A stretch of DNA of 31,156 nt from a virus: positions 1-31,156 of the IMG/VR virus record IMGVR_UViG_3300043464_002308; one strand, written 5' to 3'. Position numbers and translations under genes: made by a program. Within the stretch, counting starts at the first letter, position 1; every line of letters starts with the position of its first letter. This document shows, piece after piece, positions 1 through 6,549 of this stretch. The notes below the pieces were generated by a model. The model worked only from the letters and a program-made list of their open reading frames with translations, was not told the DNA's origin and ran no database searches.

Positions 1-1
1 A

Positions 2-337
2 GAAACGTGTTTGTTGGTTACTGGCGAAACCGATTTTGAATCAAGGCAACGAGCCAAAGAACAAATACTCAGCAAAGAAAAAATGTGCATTGCTGGAAGC
101 CGCCAAATCTTTGCCGAAGGCATATCCATCAACATCCTAAGTTGTGTAATTTTAGCAGTACCAATGAGTAACGACAGTTTGCTAGAACAGATTGTTGGTA
201 GAATTATGAGACCCCACGAGGGTAAACTAGACCCTATTGTAGTAGACATTCAGTTTGCTGGCTGGGCAGATAAAAAACAAAATAGTGATAGATTAGGTTT
301 GTATCTACGTAAAGGCTGGGAAGTCTTAACGGTATAA
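2..337 (+). CDS. uvsW: UvsW-type DNA/RNA helicase, C-terminal end (5' truncated by window)
   Basis: The frame is open from the left edge, so only the last ~112 residues are present. They contain a superfamily 2 helicase C-terminal domain: 'GSRQIFAEGISI' (motif V type) and 'LLEQIVGRIMRP' (motif VI, the Q..GR..R arginine-finger signature), followed by 'DPIVVDIQ'. In T4, UvsW unwinds branched DNA and R-loops and helps shift from origin-dependent to recombination-dependent replication. Here it lies upstream of SSB and the gp46/gp47 genes, which fits that role. The fragment cannot by itself distinguish UvsW from other DEAD/DEAH-type phage helicases, so the symbol is inferred from context. Confidence 0.72.
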   Translation, partial: ETCLLVTGETDFESRQRAKEQILSKEKMCIAGSRQIFAEGISINILSCVILAVPMSNDSLLEQIVGRIMRPHEGKLDPIVVDIQFAGWADKKQNSDRLGLYLRKGWEVLTV

Positions 338-347
338 AAAATTTAAC

Positions 348-376
348 TTGTCACGGGATAGCTAATCTGCTATAAT
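348..376 (+). promoter_or_regulatory. Sigma70-type promoter with extended -10
   Basis: TTGTCA (348-353), a 17-base spacer and a perfect TATAAT (371-376) preceded by TGC, giving an extended -10. It lies directly between the helicase stop and the gene at 396, so it should drive that gene and the SSB gene. The same TCTGCTATAAT stretch occurs in the phoH promoter on the other strand. Predicted by eye. Confidence 0.82.
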
Positions 377-395
377 ATAATATAAGTTTAGGAAT

Positions 396-779
396 ATGAC
401 GCTTTTCTTTAACCTTGACAAACTAGAAAGCCGAACTAAAAATAATCCAAAACTTTTAGTTGAAACCTTACATCTGCATTTCCTAAATAAAACTATACCA
501 AAAAACGCACGATCTAAAGCCAAACCGCTTTTAAACCTTGGTGGTAGTAGTTTTATATTAAATGCAGAACCACTTTTTGCGGATACTATCACAGATATTA
601 TCTATAAGGCGCAATATATCATACTAGCTGGACGCAGAGATTATACTATCTATTTTTTATATGGCAGCAAGTACCTTGATCTATCGTTCTTTTTAGACAT
701 TGACATAAACTCAATAAAACACAATCCGCTACTAAACATCAAAGACAACAAAATTTATTTCAAATACGAGGAAAATTAA
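396..779 (+). CDS. Conserved-looking hypothetical protein (127 aa)
   Basis: Function not recognised. The protein is mostly soluble, with a basic N-terminal half and a more hydrophobic segment 'YIILAGRRDYTIYFLYG' around residues 70-90, then 'LDLSFFLDIDI' and a lysine/tyrosine-rich end. No signal peptide or metal motif is visible. It starts ~13 bases after the expected transcription start of a strong promoter; the AGGA at 390-393 is unusually close to the ATG, so initiation may be weak or use another signal. It is followed 3 bases later by the SSB gene, implying co-transcription and perhaps a role in replication, but this is context only. Confidence 0.7.
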   Translation: MTLFFNLDKLESRTKNNPKLLVETLHLHFLNKTIPKNARSKAKPLLNLGGSSFILNAEPLFADTITDIIYKAQYIILAGRRDYTIYFLYGSKYLDLSFFLDIDINSIKHNPLLNIKDNKIYFKYEEN

Positions 780-782
780 AAA

Positions 783-1424
783 ATGGCACTTAGCTTTAAA
801 CAAACAAAGGGCAAGGCACAGTCAAATAAAGTCGAAGCATACGAATACAAAGACGGAGAAAATACTGTTCGTCTAGTAGGTGGAGTATTGCCACGTTACA
901 TTTATTGGCTGAAGGGCACTAACAACAAGGATATCCCTGTTGAGTGTCTTGCATTTAGTCGGGACAAAGAAAAGTTCGATAACGTAGAAAAAGACTATGT
1001 TCCAGAATTCTTTCCAGATGCAAAGTGCAGCTGGAGTTATAGCGTAAACTGTATCGACCCTAAGCAGGGCAAAGTTGTAGCACTCAACCTTAAAAAGAAG
1101 CTGTTTGAGCAAATTCTCACAGCCGCAGAAGATCTGGGTGACCCTACTGACTACGATAATGGCTGGGATGTTGTATTCAAGCGTACCAAGACTGGTCCAC
1201 TTGCATTCAATGTAGAATACACCCTGCAAGTTCTACGCTGCAAAAATCGACCGCTAACAGACGACGAACGTGCAATGGCAGAAGCAGCAAAGTCCATTGA
1301 CGAAAAGTTCCCGCGTCCCAATGCTGAAGAAGTTAAAGCTCTGCTGGAGAAGATTACCTCTAACGAAGATGGCGATAGCGACGACGATAGCGCAGCCGAA
1401 GCTGTCAGCGAACTGCAAAGTTAA
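783..1424 (+). CDS. Single-stranded DNA-binding protein, gp32-like
   Basis: 213 aa. This is the probable phage SSB that coats ssDNA during replication and recombination. The features that point this way are a basic N-terminus ('SFKQTKGKAQSNK'), a central region with aromatic and basic residues including 'GWDVVFKRTKTGP' (~146-158) and 'YTLQVLRCKNRPLT', and a strongly acidic low-complexity tail ('EDGDSDDDSAAEA'), the usual SSB partner-binding tail. It is much shorter than T4 gp32 (301 aa), and I do not see the full gp32 zinc ligand set (cysteines only at 55, 82, 90 and 160-region). A GAGGA ribosome site lies 9 bases upstream of the start. It sits beside gp47/gp46 and is closed by its own terminator. 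SSB by overall shape and position; exact family is inferred. Confidence 0.68.
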   Translation: MALSFKQTKGKAQSNKVEAYEYKDGENTVRLVGGVLPRYIYWLKGTNNKDIPVECLAFSRDKEKFDNVEKDYVPEFFPDAKCSWSYSVNCIDPKQGKVVALNLKKKLFEQILTAAEDLGDPTDYDNGWDVVFKRTKTGPLAFNVEYTLQVLRCKNRPLTDDERAMAEAAKSIDEKFPRPNAEEVKALLEKITSNEDGDSDDDSAAEAVSELQS

Positions 1425-1430
1425 TAACCG

Positions 1431-1463
1431 GCCCAGTAACCTAAAAGCTTACTGGGCTTTTTT
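1431..1463 (+). terminator. Rho-independent terminator after the SSB gene
   Basis: A perfect 9-bp stem, GCCCAGTAA (1431-1439) and TTACTGGGC (1449-1457), with a 9-base loop, followed by TTTTTT. It begins 6 bases after the SSB stop and should separate the abundant SSB transcript from gp47. The same stem sequence is used again at 8704-8727. Confidence 0.9.
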
Positions 1464-1481
1464 GTCTCGTAAAAGGAAAGC

Positions 1482-2444
1482 ATGAAAGTTTTATTTACAG
1501 CAGATGTGCATATAAAACTGGGGCAGAAGAACGTTCCTGTGGACTGGTCGAAAAATCGCTACAATTTGTTGTGGAAAGAATTTGAACGAGTACAGGCAAA
1601 CGCCGATGTATTTATTATTGGCGGCGACGTTTTTGACAAGTTGCCCAATATGGAAGAACTAGAGTGCTATTTTGATATGATTGCACACTGTAGTATTCCA
1701 ACTATAATCTATAGTGGTAATCACGAAGCAGTCAGAAAAGATACCACATTTATGAGTAACCTAAAACTGGTTACAAATAAGATGAATAAAAACGTAATTG
1801 TTATTGATGATTACTATAGCGATTACGGCATAGAGTTTGTTCCCTACAACAAACTAAAAGAGTTTGAAAAAGGTCAACATCCGTGGCCTGAAGGCGGAGA
1901 TATACTGTGTACCCACGTTCGTGGAGAAATTCCGCCACACGTTAAGCCAGAAGTAGACTTAGCACTATTTGATACTTGGCAAGTAGTACTTGCTGGCGAT
2001 TTGCATAGCTATGAAAACTGTCAACGCAACATACTGTATCCAGGTAGTCCAGTAACTACCAGTTTTCATCGCGATTTGGTAAACACTGGCATAATACTGT
2101 TAGACACAGAAACGCTAGAGCACGAATGGCTAAAGCTAGAAGTGCCACAACTTATTCGCAAAACAGTTGGTGTACACGACCCTAAGCTGCCGACCCCATA
2201 TCACCACACAATTTATCAAGTTGAAGGCGATATGCAAGAACTTGGTGAACTAGAAGATAGCGACCTAATTGATCGCAAAGTAATTAAGCGCGAAAGCGAC
2301 ACAGCACTGATGCTAGAAAACGATATGTCGTTACAGCAAGAAGTAGCTGAGTATTTAAGATATATACTGGCATTGCCAGAGCAAACAGTAGAAGCTGTAC
2401 TAAAGGAGTTACAAGGTCATGTTGACAAAATCGAACAAGTATAG
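1482..2444 (+). CDS. 47: Recombination endonuclease subunit gp47 (SbcD/Mre11-like)
   Basis: 320 aa. Metallophosphoesterase nuclease subunit of the phage Mre11/Rad50-type complex, which resects DNA ends for recombination-dependent replication. The phosphoesterase motifs are in order: D8-V-H10, GGD (47-49), GNH (79-81), 'CTHVRGE' near 145 and 'GDLHSY' near 172, which supply the two-metal ligands. The C-terminal part ('DSDLIDRKVIKRES' onward) is the helical region that would contact the ATPase partner. An AAAGGAA ribosome site precedes the ATG. The 3' end overlaps the glutaredoxin gene by 26 bases, and the partner gp46 follows, so the three are probably translated together. Length is close to T4 gp47. 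Confidence 0.93.
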   Translation: MKVLFTADVHIKLGQKNVPVDWSKNRYNLLWKEFERVQANADVFIIGGDVFDKLPNMEELECYFDMIAHCSIPTIIYSGNHEAVRKDTTFMSNLKLVTNKMNKNVIVIDDYYSDYGIEFVPYNKLKEFEKGQHPWPEGGDILCTHVRGEIPPHVKPEVDLALFDTWQVVLAGDLHSYENCQRNILYPGSPVTTSFHRDLVNTGIILLDTETLEHEWLKLEVPQLIRKTVGVHDPKLPTPYHHTIYQVEGDMQELGELEDSDLIDRKVIKRESDTALMLENDMSLQQEVAEYLRYILALPEQTVEAVLKELQGHVDKIEQV

Positions 2445-2694
2445 TACAGCCCAAGTATGGTCTCAACCAAACTGCCCAGCCTGTGAAGAAGCGAAACGAC
2501 TGCTAGAAAAGCATCAAATTCCGTTTGCAGAGTGTAAACTTGGTGGTGGAGAGTACACCAAAGAAATGCTGTTTGAAATGGTTCCTACTGCTCGTAGTGT
2601 TCCACAAATATTTTTGAATGGTTTCCACGTTGGTGGATTAGCAGAGTTAAAGCGACTACTAAATGATAACGATAAAAGAATTAAGATGGAGTAA
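2419..2694 (+). CDS. grx: Glutaredoxin-like thiol-disulfide protein
   Basis: 91 aa, with a glutaredoxin fold signature: an N-terminal strand 'AQVWSQPNCPAC' with the CPAC redox motif (C19, C22), then 'SVPQIFLNG' containing the conserved cis-proline, then 'GGLAELKRLL' at the glutathione-binding end. It probably reduces disulfides with glutathione or NADPH-linked partners and, in phages, often serves ribonucleotide reductase. A class II RNR lies ~4 kb downstream and also needs a dithiol reductant. The gene overlaps gp47 by 26 bases and gp46 by 32 bases, an unusually tight insertion between two subunits of one complex. Confidence 0.88.
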   Translation: MLTKSNKYSTAQVWSQPNCPACEEAKRLLEKHQIPFAECKLGGGEYTKEMLFEMVPTARSVPQIFLNGFHVGGLAELKRLLNDNDKRIKME

Positions 2695-4459
2695 TGCATT
2701 TAGTTATGGTGGCAATAATAAAGTTAATTTTGTTAATGCACCACTAACGCAACTTGTTGGTAAAAACGGGCACGGAAAAAGCTCTATTGCCCTAATACTA
2801 GAAGAAGTGCTGTTTAACAAGAATAGTAAAAATATTAAAAAGGCAGATATTCTTAACCGATATATCAAAGAAAAGTCTTATAATATTGAACTAGACATAG
2901 AAAAAGACGGCGCTCAGTATACAATCAAAACTAATCGCGGTACACAGCAAACAGTTAAGCTGTTTAAAAACGGCGTAGATATTAGTGCACACACTGCTAC
3001 AGCCACCTACAAGATAATAGAAGATATTATAGGTATAGACCACAAAAGTTTTTCACAGATTGTATATCAAAGCAATGCTAGCAGCTTGGAGTTTTTAACG
3101 GCTGCTGACACTGCTAGAAAAAAGTTTTTGATAGAAATCTTAAATTTAACAAAGTACAGTAAGGCTGCTGAAATATTTAAAGAGGTATCGCAAGAGTTAA
3201 GCAAAGAAATTGCTGTTGCGCAGTCAAAAGTAAACACAGTTAAGCAATGGCTAGACAAGTACGAAAAGACTAGTCTAGAACCAATGGCAGTACTAGAAGT
3301 TGAAAACCTTGACACATCCTTGCTTAGTGAAGCCGCTAAACTTCAAACTAGTTTGCAAACTATAGAACAAACTAATAAAAAGATTTCTCAAAACAACACC
3401 TACAAGCAGCTGCAATCAAAGATTCAGTTAGTGCCTATTCCTGATAAGCCTGAAACTACTGGTGAAGGGCTACAAGCGGAACGAGTTACTCTTGACAAAA
3501 CTATGCAGGACGCAAAAGTATTTATCAAAAAGATGAAAACTTTGCAAGGCACCTGCCCTACTTGCCTATCCAGCATTGACGAAGAAAAAGTAAAGTCAAT
3601 GGTAGACGAGAAGAATCAGGAGATCAGTGATGCAGAGTCCAGGCTTACAGAAGTTGACAATCTATTAAAAGATCTAAAAGTCAAAATTAGATTGTGGAAA
3701 GAAGCCGAAGATGCACAGCAGTCATGGGAAAAGTATCATCAGCTAATCGATTCCGACTTGCCCGATGCAGTACTGAATAAAGGTGAGCTACAATCACAGC
3801 TGAATATACTAGAACAAACAATACAAGACACTAAGCGTAGAATTAGTGAAGTCGAAAAGCATAATGCACAAGCAAATACACACAATGCAAAAGTGGAGTT
3901 GTTAAAAACTCAGCTGGTGGAGATGAGCGAAGAGCTAGAAACACACAGTGGATTGTTGCATGAGTTAAGCGAACGCATGAGTATTGTTAACGTACTAACA
4001 AAGACATTTAGTACAACTGGACTAGTTGCTTATAAGATAGAGTGCTTAGTAAAAGATTTGGAAGAGATCACTAATAAGTACTTGGTTGATTTAAGCGACG
4101 GCAGATTTCAAATCAGTTTTAAGATCAATAGTAGTGACAAGCTTAATGTGGTCATTACAGATAACGGTCGCGATATTGAAATCATGGCGCTTAGTGGTGG
4201 AGAAAAGGCTAGAGTTAATGTGGCCACACTACTTGCAATCCGCAAGCTGATGCAGACCCTAAGCCAGAGCAGAATTAATTTGCTGATACTAGACGAGACA
4301 GTAGAAGCCTTAGACCTAGACGGCAAAGAAAAACTAGTAGAAGTCTTGTTGCGAGAAGAACACCTGAATACCTTCTTAGTTAGTCACGGATTTACACATC
4401 CGCTGCTAGAGAAGATTCATGTTGTAAAACGCAGCAATATTTCTAGTATAGAGGGATAA
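2663..4459 (+). CDS. 46: Recombination endonuclease subunit gp46 (SbcC/Rad50-like ATPase)
   Basis: 598 aa. SMC-type ATPase partner of gp47. Walker A G33-KNGHGKS, Q-loop region near 'SQIVYQSN', two long coiled-coil arms separated by a zinc hook CPTC (C298, C301), the ABC signature LSGGEKAR (510-517) and Walker B 'LLILDE' (D544, E545). The arms dimerise through the hook, and ATP binding controls gp47 nuclease access to DNA ends. The start 'MITIKELRWSNAFSYG' matches the normal N-terminal strand of the family, which supports the 32-base overlap with the glutaredoxin gene. Length is typical for T4-type gp46. Confidence 0.95.
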   Translation: MITIKELRWSNAFSYGGNNKVNFVNAPLTQLVGKNGHGKSSIALILEEVLFNKNSKNIKKADILNRYIKEKSYNIELDIEKDGAQYTIKTNRGTQQTVKLFKNGVDISAHTATATYKIIEDIIGIDHKSFSQIVYQSNASSLEFLTAADTARKKFLIEILNLTKYSKAAEIFKEVSQELSKEIAVAQSKVNTVKQWLDKYEKTSLEPMAVLEVENLDTSLLSEAAKLQTSLQTIEQTNKKISQNNTYKQLQSKIQLVPIPDKPETTGEGLQAERVTLDKTMQDAKVFIKKMKTLQGTCPTCLSSIDEEKVKSMVDEKNQEISDAESRLTEVDNLLKDLKVKIRLWKEAEDAQQSWEKYHQLIDSDLPDAVLNKGELQSQLNILEQTIQDTKRRISEVEKHNAQANTHNAKVELLKTQLVEMSEELETHSGLLHELSERMSIVNVLTKTFSTTGLVAYKIECLVKDLEEITNKYLVDLSDGRFQISFKINSSDKLNVVITDNGRDIEIMALSGGEKARVNVATLLAIRKLMQTLSQSRINLLILDETVEALDLDGKEKLVEVLLREEHLNTFLVSHGFTHPLLEKIHVVKRSNISSIEG

Positions 4460-4461
4460 AA

Positions 4462-4731
4462 ATGGTAAAAATTGAACAAATCAAAGACGCTAAGGTGTTT
4501 GTAACTCGTGATGGTGTTCGCAGACAGGTGTTCTTACACCAGCTTATTACCCGCCAAGAAGCAGAAACTCTAGAAGTTGAGGGCGGTAGTGTACTGTACA
4601 GTATTGACGAGCAGGAGCTGGTAACTAAAGAGGCACCTAAACCAGCGGCTGTCGAAGCTCCACCGACCCCAAAGCGCACAGCAAAGCAGATTGCACAAGA
4701 AGCAAAAGCTAAGCTGGAGGCTGGTGAGTAA
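4462..4731 (+). CDS. Hypothetical protein (89 aa)
   Basis: Function not recognised. The first ~55 residues look like a small beta-rich domain ('KVFVTRDGVRRQVFLHQL'), followed by an Ala/Pro/Lys/Glu-rich tail ('APKPAAVEAPPTPKRTAKQ') ending in an alpha-helical 'AQEAKAKLEAGE'. No membrane segment. It begins 2 bases after the gp46 stop with GAGGGA as ribosome site and ends in a TAATG overlap with the next gene, so it belongs to the recombination operon. Confidence 0.7.
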   Translation: MVKIEQIKDAKVFVTRDGVRRQVFLHQLITRQEAETLEVEGGSVLYSIDEQELVTKEAPKPAAVEAPPTPKRTAKQIAQEAKAKLEAGE

Positions 4732-5186
4732 TGGTTGACTCACGGGCTAAAGGTGCTCGTACAGAAACCCAGGCTCGTGATGCGCTACGCAAGCACAGTG
4801 GTTTAGGGTGGGAAAGAGTACCCGGCAGTGGTGCTCTTGACCCTAAACATCAGCTAAAGGGCGATCTATACGTGCCCAACTCACAAAACTTGTGGTGTGT
4901 GGAAGTGAAGGGATATGCAGAAGACCACCTGACCTCACAGATACTAACAAGTAAAACTTCGCAGCTAATAGAGTGGTGGCGTCAAGCCTATCGCCAAGGT
5001 TGTCAAGTAAATAAACAACCACTGCTCATATTCAAGTTTGACCGCAGTAAATTGTTTGTAGCATTTGAAGATTTACCCAGCAGCAGCGACTACCCTTTCC
5101 TATGCGTTAGTCGTGAGGGGTTTGAGTTCTTTGTATCCTTGCTCGATGACTGGCTACAACACGAGAAACCAAAATTTGTGTCTTGA
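4731..5186 (+). CDS. Hjc-like Holliday junction resolvase / PD-(D/E)XK nuclease
   Basis: 151 aa. Catalytic layout of the PD-(D/E)XK fold: E12 in an N-terminal helix ('ETQARDALRK'), a 'RVPGSGA' loop at 29-35, D45 in 'KGDLYVP', and E58-V-K60 in 'WCVEVKGY'. The D-to-E spacing of 13 residues is the same as in archaeal-type Hjc resolvases, and the VPGSG loop is also typical. It would cleave branched recombination intermediates before packaging. T4 uses the unrelated endonuclease VII (gp49) for this. The start overlaps the stop of the preceding gene (TAATG). Substrate is inferred; another nuclease of the same fold is possible. Confidence 0.75.
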   Translation: MVDSRAKGARTETQARDALRKHSGLGWERVPGSGALDPKHQLKGDLYVPNSQNLWCVEVKGYAEDHLTSQILTSKTSQLIEWWRQAYRQGCQVNKQPLLIFKFDRSKLFVAFEDLPSSSDYPFLCVSREGFEFFVSLLDDWLQHEKPKFVS

Positions 5187-5211
5187 ATCTTAAACCAAAC
5201 AGTAGTATAAT
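5183..5211 (+). promoter_or_regulatory. Sigma70-type promoter for exonuclease-dut-nrdJ
   Basis: TTGAAT (5183-5188), a 17-base spacer and TATAAT (5206-5211). The -35 overlaps the stop codon of the resolvase gene. The expected transcription start (about 5218) is only ~5 bases before the first ATG of the exonuclease gene, so that start would be nearly leaderless. Confidence 0.78.
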
Positions 5212-5222
5212 ACTAATACAAA

Positions 5223-6074
5223 ATGTCAAAAACTTTTAAAATAATGCAAACAACCGAAAATACACTGTTGGTAGTAGATTCACTTAACTTGGCCTTTCGC
5301 TATAAACATAGCGGCGCTACAGATTTTGCTGAAGACTATCTACGTACAGTTCAGAGCCTTAAAAAGAGTTATAAAGCTAATAAAGTAATTATAGCTGGAG
5401 ATCAAGGCAGTAGCAAATATCGCAAAGAAATTTATCCAGACTACAAGCAAAATCGTAAAGATAAGTTTGAACAGCAAACAGAAGCTGAAAAAGCTGCGTT
5501 TGAACTGTTCTTTGAAGATTTTACAAAAACTCTAGATTACATTCAAGAAACCACAGACTATCCAGTGCTGCGCTTTCCTGGTGTAGAAGCTGATGATATT
5601 GCTGCGTACATTGTAAACACCAAAAAGTCCTTGAACACTGACCATATTTGGTTAGTTAGTAGTGATAAAGACTGGGACTTGCTTATACAACCGAATGTAA
5701 GTCGATTTAGTTATGTTACTCGTAAAGAAACTACTTGGGAAAATTGGTCTACACACTATGACTTTACTCCCGAAGACTATATTAGTATTAAGTGCCTTAC
5801 CGGCGATACTGGGGATAATGTCCCTGGTGTGCCTGGGATTGGGCCTAAACGTGCTCAGCAGTTGGTTGCTGAGTATGGTAGTACTTATGACATTATTGCT
5901 AGCATTCCTATTTCTAGCCGATACAAGTATGTCCAAGCACTAAATGATAGTCACGATCAATTATTGCTTAACTATAAACTAATGGATTTGATTACCCACT
6001 GCGAAGAAGCACTGGGTACCGAAAATTGTAAACAAATTGATGAGATTTTAGAAAATTATGTCAACAATGCTTAA
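5223..6074 (+). CDS. rnh: 5'-3' exonuclease, FEN/T4 RNase H family
   Basis: 283 aa (276 if the second ATG at 5244 is used). Structure-specific nuclease that would remove RNA primers and flaps. Metal-binding acids and DNA-binding motifs are visible in order: D19 in 'LLVVDSLNLA', 'GVEADDIAAY', 'LVSSDKDWDLL' and the helix-3-turn-helix 'GDTGDNVPGVPGIGPKRA'. Neither candidate start has a clear ribosome site; the first would leave a ~5-base leader and the second ~26 bases, and the family core begins at 'NTLLVVDS', so the second start is quite possible. The end overlaps the dut start by 17 bases. Confidence 0.9.
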   Translation: MSKTFKIMQTTENTLLVVDSLNLAFRYKHSGATDFAEDYLRTVQSLKKSYKANKVIIAGDQGSSKYRKEIYPDYKQNRKDKFEQQTEAEKAAFELFFEDFTKTLDYIQETTDYPVLRFPGVEADDIAAYIVNTKKSLNTDHIWLVSSDKDWDLLIQPNVSRFSYVTRKETTWENWSTHYDFTPEDYISIKCLTGDTGDNVPGVPGIGPKRAQQLVAEYGSTYDIIASIPISSRYKYVQALNDSHDQLLLNYKLMDLITHCEEALGTENCKQIDEILENYVNNA

Positions 6075-6540
6075 TTGTAATACTTTTTTGGCTAGCGGTA
6101 GCATCACCGGCTACGTAGGACCAGAAATTAAATGTTTAAAGCAACACGAAGCAGCAAAACTACCACAGCGTCAGCATCGCACAGATGCTGGAGCAGACTT
6201 GTTTAGCTGCGAATCTTTACAAATCTACCCAGGAGATCAGGCTTTAGTAGATACTGGTATTGCAGTAAAGATTCCTGAAGGATATGCAGGATTTGTGTAC
6301 AATCGTAGCTCACAGGGTAAACGCGGAATTATGATTCCGCACAGCGTTGGAGTTATTGACAGCGACTATCGCGGCACTATTAAAGTAATTTTAAAGAATA
6401 TTGGTGACGATCCTTACAAAATTGAAGTAGGAGATCGCATAGCACAACTAGTAATCCAAAAAGTAGAACTAGTAAGATTTACAGATATTTGGAACGATAC
6501 ACAACGCGGTACTGGCGGATTTGGTAGTACCGGAACATAA
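6058..6540 (+). CDS. dut: dUTP diphosphatase (trimeric dUTPase)
   Basis: 160 aa. Hydrolyses dUTP to dUMP and pyrophosphate, keeping uracil out of phage DNA and feeding dTMP synthesis. All five motifs of the homotrimeric family are present: I 'DAGADLFS' (43-50), II 'NRSSQGKRG' (82-90), III 'VGVIDSDYRG' (97-106), IV 'GDRIAQLVI' (125-133) and V 'RGTGGFGSTG' (150-159). There is an N-terminal extension of ~20 residues before the usual fold; the internal ATG at 6067 is an alternative start. It lies directly upstream of the ribonucleotide reductase, forming a nucleotide-metabolism pair. Confidence 0.95.
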   Translation: MSTMLNCNTFLASGSITGYVGPEIKCLKQHEAAKLPQRQHRTDAGADLFSCESLQIYPGDQALVDTGIAVKIPEGYAGFVYNRSSQGKRGIMIPHSVGVIDSDYRGTIKVILKNIGDDPYKIEVGDRIAQLVIQKVELVRFTDIWNDTQRGTGGFGSTGT

Positions 6541-6549
6541 AGGAATTAT

